10,183 nt of DNA from assembly GCA_937959095.1 (NCBI GenBank), contig CALGLY010000404.1, positions 1-10,183 of the forward strand, given 5' to 3'. The notes below the pieces were generated by a model. That model had not been told where the DNA came from. It saw only the letters and a list, made by a program, of their open reading frames with translations, and did not search any database. Numbering within the stretch: position 1 is the first letter of the stretch; every line of letters begins with the position of its first letter. Made by a program: the position numbers and the translations under genes. The DNA comes from an uncultured Saprospiraceae bacterium (lineage in GTDB: Bacteria; Bacteroidota; Bacteroidia; Chitinophagales; Saprospiraceae). Of this stretch, positions 5,921 to 10,183 are shown one piece after another.

Positions 5921-6754
5921 ATGACATTGAATAGCCTTTGGCGATATATAATAGTGGTGACATTGGTAATGGGAGCGAGTACGTTTGCAGATGCAAAACA
6001 AGTTCCTGATCGCCCTAGTCCACCACGACTAGTGAATGACCTTGCAGGCGTATTAGGCTTACAACAGCAACGTACCTTGGAACGGAAATTGCTTAGGTAC
6101 AACGATAGTACCTCCACTCAAATCGCGGTGGTAATAGAACGAACAACAGGCGGCGATGATATTTTTGATTATACGTACCGATTAGCAGAGAAGTGGGGGA
6201 TTGGTCAGAAGGATAAAGATAATGGTATCCTGATTTATGTGGCTGCCGAAGACCGACAATTACGTATTCTCACAGGTTATGGTACAGAGGGCTTTTTGCC
6301 TGATGCTGCCGCAAAACGCATCGTAGATGATGTGATTGTACCCGAATTTCGACAAGGAAAATACTACGAAGGGCTAAATAACGCTACAACCGTTATTATT
6401 CGCTTGAGCAAGGGGGAATATACTGCGGACGATATAGGGCGACGACGCGGGCAAGAGGAAGGCATTCCACCTATTGTTATCTTCATCATGATTATCGTTA
6501 TTTTCATTATTCTATCTAACCTTTCCAATCGTGGAGGTGGTAGTGGCTATGATGACGATGATGATGGCGGTTACTACAGAGGAGGTCGCTATGAACGTAT
6601 GCCACGCAGAAGAGGCGGCGGCGGCTGGGTTATCGTTGGGCCTGGCGGCGGTGGCGGTTGGAGTCCTGGCGGTGGTGGAAGCATCGGAGGTGGCGGTTTC
6701 GGTGGTTTTGGTGGCGGTAGCTTCGGTGGCGGTGGTGCTGGCGGTAGCTGGTAA
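5921..6754 (+). CDS. TPM-domain protein with signal peptide, membrane anchor and glycine-rich tail (YgcG-like)
   Basis: A 277-residue envelope protein. Residues 1-25 are a signal peptide (ending ASTFADA). The TPM domain spans about 36-165, with PPRLVNDLAGVLG (34-46), STQIAVVIERTTGGDDI (65-81), LAEKWGIGQKDKDNGILIYV (88-107) and ILTGYGTEGFLPDAAAKRI (116-134). A membrane helix follows at about 183-200 (PPIVIFIMIIVIFIILSN). Beyond it are an Asp run, an Arg patch and a long Gly-rich tail ending GGGSFGGGGAGGSW, as in many YgcG-type proteins. If the anchor is as predicted, the TPM domain is periplasmic and the Gly-rich tail cytoplasmic. It is the third gene of the lemA cluster. The Gly codons make a GC-rich, repetitive stretch that produces spurious frames on both strands. 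The ATG at 5921 follows an A-rich leader without a Shine-Dalgarno site. Confidence 0.93.
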   Translation: MTLNSLWRYIIVVTLVMGASTFADAKQVPDRPSPPRLVNDLAGVLGLQQQRTLERKLLRYNDSTSTQIAVVIERTTGGDDIFDYTYRLAEKWGIGQKDKDNGILIYVAAEDRQLRILTGYGTEGFLPDAAAKRIVDDVIVPEFRQGKYYEGLNNATTVIIRLSKGEYTADDIGRRRGQEEGIPPIVIFIMIIVIFIILSNLSNRGGGSGYDDDDDGGYYRGGRYERMPRRRGGGGWVIVGPGGGGGWSPGGGGSIGGGGFGGFGGGSFGGGGAGGSW

Positions 6755-6815
6755 ACTGCTTTTTAGAATAGAGAAGAGAGACCACTTCGTTGAGAGAAGA
6801 GAGACAAAAAATGAA

Positions 6816-6902
6816 GTAATGCGATAATGCTACAAGGTTGTAATGTTGCAATGAATGGTATAATTATTCACACATTATCGTATTGTAGCATTATCGCATT
6901 AC
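6816..6902. repeat. Perfect 20-bp inverted repeat built of AATG-containing words
   Basis: GTAATGCGATAATGCTACAA at 6816-6835 is the exact reverse complement of 6883-6902, separated by 47 nt. The left half, including part of the spacer, contains five AATG words, and the reverse complement of the right half contains three. The element is therefore two arrays of related words facing each other. It could fold into a cruciform or RNA hairpin downstream of the lemA cluster. There is no T run after it. Confidence 0.85.
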
Positions 6903-6955
6903 AAGCTTGAAATGGTCTACCTTCTAAAAATAATCACCAATCCATCAAATTTTAA

Positions 6956-6963
6956 TAAATTTG
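6956..6963 (+). promoter_or_regulatory. Candidate -7 promoter box for the TMTC-like gene
   Basis: TAAATTTG matches TAnnTTTG exactly and lies 61 bp before the ATG at 7025. No TTG is present at the expected -33 distance, so this is a partial promoter match in AT-rich DNA. Confidence 0.3.
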
Positions 6964-7024
6964 TTGTGCTAAATAAAACGAGCTTAGTCACCTATAGGCT
7001 TGTCATCAATAATGCACAACGAAC

Positions 7025-9034
7025 ATGAGCAGACACAAACCGAAAAAAAAAGAAAGGAAAACAACCACTACTCCTAAGCCAAAACCGATAACTAAAAGCC
7101 AATTTCCCGCTTGGTGGACGAATGTGCGCTTGCATAGCCTCCTTATTTTTGCGGTCTGTTTTTTACTCTATTCTAATACAATTACTCACGACTATACACA
7201 GGATGATGCTATCGTGATTTACGATAATATGTTCACCACCGAAGGTGCAGCAGGCATAGGTGGTATCCTGAAATATGATACTTTTTATGGCTTTTTCAAG
7301 GAAGAAGGCAAAGCAAATCTAGTGGCAGGAGGGCGTTATCGCCCTATGACGCTTGTTCTATTTGCTTTAGAGTGGCAGCTCTTTGGCAAGAATCCGACGA
7401 TTGGTCACTTGATGAATATCCTTTGGTATGGTCTTACCTGCATGATGCTCTATTGGTTGCTTTTGCGGCTATTTCGAGGGCGAAAAAACGAAGATTTTGT
7501 CTACTTTATCGCTTTAGCAACGACCTTGCTTTTTGCAGCTCATCCTTTGCACACCGAAGCGGTAGCAAATATCAAAGGCCGTGATGAAATCATCACCCTT
7601 TTAGGGAGCTTAGCAGCGCTTTATTTCTCCTTGCGTGCCTTCGATGAGAAGAAACCTCTTTGGGCAATTTTAGCAGGTATCTTGTTCTTTCTAGGACTCA
7701 TGGCGAAGGAGAATGCGATTACATTTTTAGCTATCGTGCCGCTTTCGTTCTTTGTCTTTCGCAAAGCGAATATAGGACAAATAGCGACACAGCTTGCCCC
7801 TTTTGCGGTGGCTACTATTGCATTCCTAGCTATTCGGACTTCTATTTTGGGCTTAGATATAAGCGAGCCAGGTATCGAATTGATGAATAATCCTTTCGTG
7901 AAACTAGAAAGCAATCGCTGGGTTAGCTTCACAGGAGGGGAGTGGTTGGCGACTATTTTTTATACCCTTGGGAAGTATGTGCAATTGCTCTTTGTGCCGC
8001 ACCCGCTTACACACGATTACTATCCACGCCATGTAGATATTATGAGTTTTGACGATTGGCGCGTATTGCTTAGTGTAGTGGTTTATGTGGCGATGGCGGC
8101 TTATGCCTTATTTCGTTTGCCGAAGAAAGACATCATAAGTTACGGCATTCTGTTTTTCCTTATCACCTTGAGTATTGTTTCTAATATTGTCTTCCCTATT
8201 GGTACGAATATGAGTGAACGCTTTATGTTTATGCCTTCAGTTGGCTTCTGTTTGGTAGTGGCTACTTTATTGTGGCGACTAGTGGAGTGGCAACAGAAAG
8301 GAACAAAAATTACAAGTATTAAACAGCTAAATACGGGACTAATAGCTGTAGGTATTATTAGTTTACTCTTCGGAGCGAAAACCTTTACGCGCAATTTTAC
8401 TTGGAAAGATAATTATACCCTTTTCACTACAGATATTAAGACTTCTCCGAATAGTGCAAAACTACGAAATGCAGTAGGTGGTGAATTATTCACGCAATCA
8501 GTGAAGGAACAAAACGAGACGAAACGCACTAAAATGCTCAATGATGCAGATGGACATTTAGCAGAAGCGAATCGCATTCATCCGACCTATAAAAATGCCT
8601 ATTTATTACGTGGAAATGTGAATAACTACTTGAAGAAATACGATGAATCTATTTCTTACTATAATAAAGCTTTGCAAGTAGATCCCGATTATCAGGATGC
8701 GATTAATAACTTAGCGATTACCTACACCAATGCAGGACAGTATTTCGGAGAAGTGAAGCATGAAACAGATAAAGCATTATCTTATCTGAATGAAGGAATA
8801 AAGCTACGCCCAAATGACGTAGAAACCTTGCGTCTATTAGGCATCGCACATGGTGTGAAGGGTGAAGTAAATAAAACCTTGGACTATTTGACGCGTGCTT
8901 TAGAATTTGCACCTGATAATGCGAGTGTGTTGTATAACTTAGGAGCAGCTTATTATCAACTGAATGATCCTGTAAAAGCACAGGAATACATGGATAAGGC
9001 AAAGGCGATAGATCCAACAATTGGAAGACAATAG
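7025..9034 (+). CDS. TMTC-like multi-pass membrane protein with C-terminal TPRs (GT-C type glycosyltransferase fold)
   Basis: A 669-residue protein. A lysine-rich cytoplasmic N-terminus (1-26) precedes a first membrane helix (about 36-50). Next come THDYTQDDAIVIYDN (54-68), whose Asp pair sits where GT-C enzymes place the catalytic acid, RYRPMTLVLFALEW (104-117), HLMNILWYGL (128-137), AAHPLHTEAVANIKGRDEII (171-190), LMAKENAITF (225-234) and SERFMFMPSVGF (397-408). These are signatures of the TMTC/DUF1736 family. About ten membrane helices are followed from about 475 by a soluble region with several TPR units, for example AYLLRGNVNNYLKKYDESIS (525-544) and VLYNLGAAYYQLNDPVKAQE (635-654). Eukaryotic TMTC1-4 transfer O-mannose to cadherins; for bacterial homologues neither donor nor acceptor is known. 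An undecaprenyl-phosphate-sugar donor and exported protein acceptors are inference. No other glycosylation gene is nearby. Confidence 0.85.
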   Translation: MSRHKPKKKERKTTTTPKPKPITKSQFPAWWTNVRLHSLLIFAVCFLLYSNTITHDYTQDDAIVIYDNMFTTEGAAGIGGILKYDTFYGFFKEEGKANLVAGGRYRPMTLVLFALEWQLFGKNPTIGHLMNILWYGLTCMMLYWLLLRLFRGRKNEDFVYFIALATTLLFAAHPLHTEAVANIKGRDEIITLLGSLAALYFSLRAFDEKKPLWAILAGILFFLGLMAKENAITFLAIVPLSFFVFRKANIGQIATQLAPFAVATIAFLAIRTSILGLDISEPGIELMNNPFVKLESNRWVSFTGGEWLATIFYTLGKYVQLLFVPHPLTHDYYPRHVDIMSFDDWRVLLSVVVYVAMAAYALFRLPKKDIISYGILFFLITLSIVSNIVFPIGTNMSERFMFMPSVGFCLVVATLLWRLVEWQQKGTKITSIKQLNTGLIAVGIISLLFGAKTFTRNFTWKDNYTLFTTDIKTSPNSAKLRNAVGGELFTQSVKEQNETKRTKMLNDADGHLAEANRIHPTYKNAYLLRGNVNNYLKKYDESISYYNKALQVDPDYQDAINNLAITYTNAGQYFGEVKHETDKALSYLNEGIKLRPNDVETLRLLGIAHGVKGEVNKTLDYLTRALEFAPDNASVLYNLGAAYYQLNDPVKAQEYMDKAKAIDPTIGRQ

Positions 9035-9057
9035 ACTTGTTAAAGGGTAACAAGTCT
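9033..9057 (+). terminator. Hairpin at the end of the TMTC-like gene
   Basis: AGACTTGTTA (9033-9042) and TAACAAGTCT (9048-9057) form a perfect 10-bp stem with loop AAGGG, starting inside the stop codon. The following bases are A-rich, not T-rich, so termination is plausible but not of the canonical U-tract type. Confidence 0.45.
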
Positions 9058-9073
9058 AATAAAGAAGAGGAGC

Positions 9074-9140
9074 AAAAAAAAACGAGAAGAACAAGTGAAG
9101 CTATGGGTTAATTCATTGCTTGAGTACTTGTGTTCTCGTT
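9074..9140 (-). terminator. Terminator-like hairpin reading leftward, with no clear upstream gene
   Basis: On the minus strand AACGAGAACACAAGT (9126-9140) pairs with ACTTGTTCTTCTCGTT (9081-9096) as 8+6 bp around a small internal loop, extended by AAGC/GCTT. A run of nine T residues then follows (complement of 9074-9082). This is the layout of a leftward intrinsic terminator. Read rightward, the stem is followed by CTAAAAAAG, which lacks a T run. Confidence 0.5.
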
Positions 9141-9338
9141 CTAAAAAAGTGTTATAAATTGCTTTTCGATATAACTCAGGTATCGACTTTTGACAGAAAT
9201 TAAATTCTATTTCTGCTTTCATTTGGTAGTGCAAGGTGAAAAAAGAATCTAAGAAAGATGTTTCAGCGATTGTTTTGCAAACAAACTAAATTCAATAAAT
9301 TAGTTCTTAAATTCTTATTCTCTCTAAAAAACTCATTG

Positions 9339-9346
9339 TAACTTTG
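9339..9346 (+). promoter_or_regulatory. Candidate -7 promoter box for the last gene
   Basis: TAACTTTG matches TAnnTTTG exactly. It lies about 145 bp before the ATG at 9492 and would give a leader of roughly 140 nt containing the 11-bp tandem repeat. No TTG is present at the -33 distance. Confidence 0.4.
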
Positions 9347-9430
9347 AGCCTTTTATACACAGGATGTCTTTTTTTGTATATAGCGTCTGGTTGCAAAAAT
9401 GGAAAATAGAACGCATATTCATTGAATAAA

Positions 9431-9452
9431 AAGCGTTTCAAAAGCGTTTCAA
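9431..9452 (+). repeat. Perfect 11-bp tandem repeat upstream of the last gene
   Basis: AAGCGTTTCAA occurs twice head to tail (9431-9441, 9442-9452). The 11-bp period is about one helical turn, the spacing expected of paired binding sites on one face of DNA. It begins about 60 bp before the start codon. Confidence 0.6.
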
Positions 9453-9491
9453 GACCATTTCTTTTAAAAAAAAGCAATAATTTTCTCATTC

Positions 9492-10112
9492 ATGGACTAT
9501 ACCACCAAATATTGGAGGGATATTGCTAAGCGTTTATGCGCAGAGCATCTCGATGAGAAATCACCCGCAGATTGGACAAGAAAAGAAGCAAAACCCTTTC
9601 TAGACAAACTACAAGAAGAAGTAGGCCTTACTGTTTCCTATGCTACTTTCAGGCGCGTATTTAAAGAAGGTCTTCTAGGGAAGGATGAGACAAGAGATAT
9701 TTTTGCGAAGTACTATGGTTACGAATCGCATAGAACTTATATTGATGCAAATATTAAAAAACGAAAATCAAAACGGACTGGATTTTTACTCTGGTCTATT
9801 TTCATTATTAGTCTTTCCTTTTTGATAGTAGGTTTTGTTTATAGGGGTGAAATTTCATGCCCACAAATAAGCAAGGATAAGGCAGCTGTCATAGAAGTAG
9901 TAAAAAAAGCAGTAGATGCAGAGTATGCTATCTATCAGGCAATCCCTGATTACCATAAAAAAATAGAAGACTTAGAAGCTGCCTTTTGGAATGATGCGGC
10001 TGCTTACAAGAAAATTATTAGAATTGCAGAGGGACAAACAGCCTATGGTTGGACAATGAATAACCGTGGAAATCCATCTGGAGTGAAGCTGCAAGAAATC
10101 AAGCTTGATTAA
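9492..10112 (+). CDS. Single-pass membrane protein with N-terminal helical (HTH-like) domain and extracytoplasmic C-terminal domain
   Basis: A 206-residue protein I cannot assign to a named family. Residues 1-90 are charged and helical. The stretch LTVSYATFRRVFKEGLLGKD (46-65), followed by ETRDIFAKYYGYESHRTYI (66-84), resembles a Bacteroidota-specific N-terminal module with the theme S-x-x-T-x-x-R-x-F/W then xTLxxLAxFLGYxxWxxF, usually placed before membrane helices or effector domains and suspected to bind DNA or protein. A basic patch, KKRKSKR (89-95), precedes one membrane helix (98-117), so the N-terminus should be cytoplasmic. The outside part (118-206) has helices around AAVIEVVKKAVDAEYAIYQA and ends in GWTMNNRGNPSGVKLQEIKL, loosely like NTF2/ARC6-type folds, which is only a guess. 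The stop at 10112 is clean and the gene is complete. It stands alone, with a long leader carrying a tandem repeat. Confidence 0.8.
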   Translation: MDYTTKYWRDIAKRLCAEHLDEKSPADWTRKEAKPFLDKLQEEVGLTVSYATFRRVFKEGLLGKDETRDIFAKYYGYESHRTYIDANIKKRKSKRTGFLLWSIFIISLSFLIVGFVYRGEISCPQISKDKAAVIEVVKKAVDAEYAIYQAIPDYHKKIEDLEAAFWNDAAAYKKIIRIAEGQTAYGWTMNNRGNPSGVKLQEIKLD

Positions 10113-10113
10113 A

Positions 10114-10163
10114 TGATCCATCTGCTACAAAGAATCATTTGTAGGTCCAAGATGGTAGGATCA
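10114..10163. repeat. Imperfect inverted repeat after the last gene
   Basis: CTACAAA (10125-10131) pairs with TTTGTAG (10138-10144). Outside it, CCATCT (10118-10123) pairs with AGATGG (10150-10155), and TGATCC (10114-10119) can pair with GGATCA (10158-10163), the last two competing for CC. It may be the 3' hairpin of the preceding transcript. No T run follows. The window ends 20 bp later, just after another small palindrome, TGCCT-AC-AGGCA. Confidence 0.5.
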
Positions 10164-10183
10164 GAGATTGCCTACAGGCAGGT

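Larger units (their letters stand above)
6755..7024. other. Intergenic spacer between the TPM gene and the TMTC-like gene
   Basis: This 270-bp spacer has no gene. It carries a 12-bp direct repeat, GAGAAGAGAGAC (6771-6782 and 6794-6805), the large inverted repeat at 6816-6902, and a candidate -7 box at 6956-6963. Confidence 0.7.
9035..9491. other. 457-bp intergenic region without a convincing gene
   Basis: Apart from the terminal hairpin of the upstream gene, this AT-rich region holds a large leftward terminator-like hairpin (9074-9140), an exact -7 box (9339-9346) and an 11-bp tandem repeat (9431-9452). The only frames of 60-64 codons lie on the minus strand, have no recognisable features, and one runs through the hairpin. 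I see no RNA family I can name. The length and structures leave room for a small RNA. Confidence 0.6.

Noticed and set aside
6531..6851. 98-codon plus-strand and 73-codon minus-strand ORFs in the glycine-rich region
   Set aside because: Both arise from the low-complexity Gly codon repeats of the second TPM gene and its downstream inverted repeat. Their Val/Ala- and His/Arg-rich products are typical artefacts.
7621..8394. Minus-strand ORFs of 103 and 84 codons, and small plus-strand frames, within the TMTC-like gene
   Set aside because: They overlap a long frame with family motifs along its whole length.
9040..9234. 64-codon minus-strand ORF in the same spacer
   Set aside because: It runs through the terminator-like hairpin and its poly-A tract, so its C-terminal Phe/Leu run reflects the T tract and not a real protein.
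9307..9489. 60-codon minus-strand ORF in the long spacer
   Set aside because: It is AT-rich Lys/Phe/Leu sequence with no recognisable motif, spans the tandem repeat and lacks a promoter match. I would reconsider it only if leftward transcription is shown.
1..10183. A defence island, prophage, integron or transposon
   Set aside because: No transposase, integrase, nuclease, restriction, toxin-antitoxin or phage structural motifs were seen in any supported gene, and base composition is even apart from the Gly-rich tail.

Overview
The window looks like chromosomal DNA of a free-living Bacteroidota bacterium, probably in or near the Saprospiria. The evidence is AT-rich DNA with no Shine-Dalgarno sites before most starts, several matches to the Bacteroidota -7 box (TAnnTTTG), many surface lipoproteins and barrels with Bacteroidota-type signals, a mevalonate-pathway GHMP kinase, and a LemA/TPM/TPM cluster. 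The lineage is an inference from these traits; no rRNA is present.

Layout. From 1 to 1591 two genes read leftward: the N-terminal 327 codons of a surface lipoprotein (cut by the window edge) and a MOSC-domain protein. After a 268-bp divergent spacer, everything except one tRNA reads rightward. First come a small outer-membrane beta-barrel protein (1860-2498) and a GIN-domain (DUF2807) lipoprotein (2560-3276), closed by a good intrinsic terminator. A tRNA-Met(CAU) lies antisense at 3424-3497 with its own promoter and terminator. Next is a stand-alone mevalonate-kinase-like GHMP kinase (3607-4494). Then comes a three-gene cluster: lemA (4725-5324), a soluble TPM protein (5452-5892) and a membrane-anchored TPM protein with a glycine-rich tail (5921-6754). 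A 669-residue TMTC-like membrane protein follows, a GT-C-type fold plus TPRs (7025-9034). After a 457-bp spacer there is a single-pass membrane protein with a probable Bacteroidota helix-turn-helix-like N-terminal domain (9492-10112).

How the genes fit together. Most products are envelope proteins. LemA and the two TPM proteins are a recurring Bacteroidota cluster whose exact job is unsettled. The GHMP kinase should supply isoprenoid precursors, but no other pathway gene is adjacent. The TMTC-like protein suggests glycosylation of exported substrates, by analogy with eukaryotic TMTC proteins. No phage, transposase, CRISPR array or defence cassette is visible.

The least explained material is non-coding: a nested inverted repeat between lemA and the first TPM gene, a perfect 20-bp inverted repeat built of reiterated AATG-containing words after the second TPM gene, a leftward terminator-like hairpin with no clear gene feeding it, and an 11-bp head-to-tail repeat before the last gene. 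I see nothing that amounts to a demonstrable new multi-gene system.
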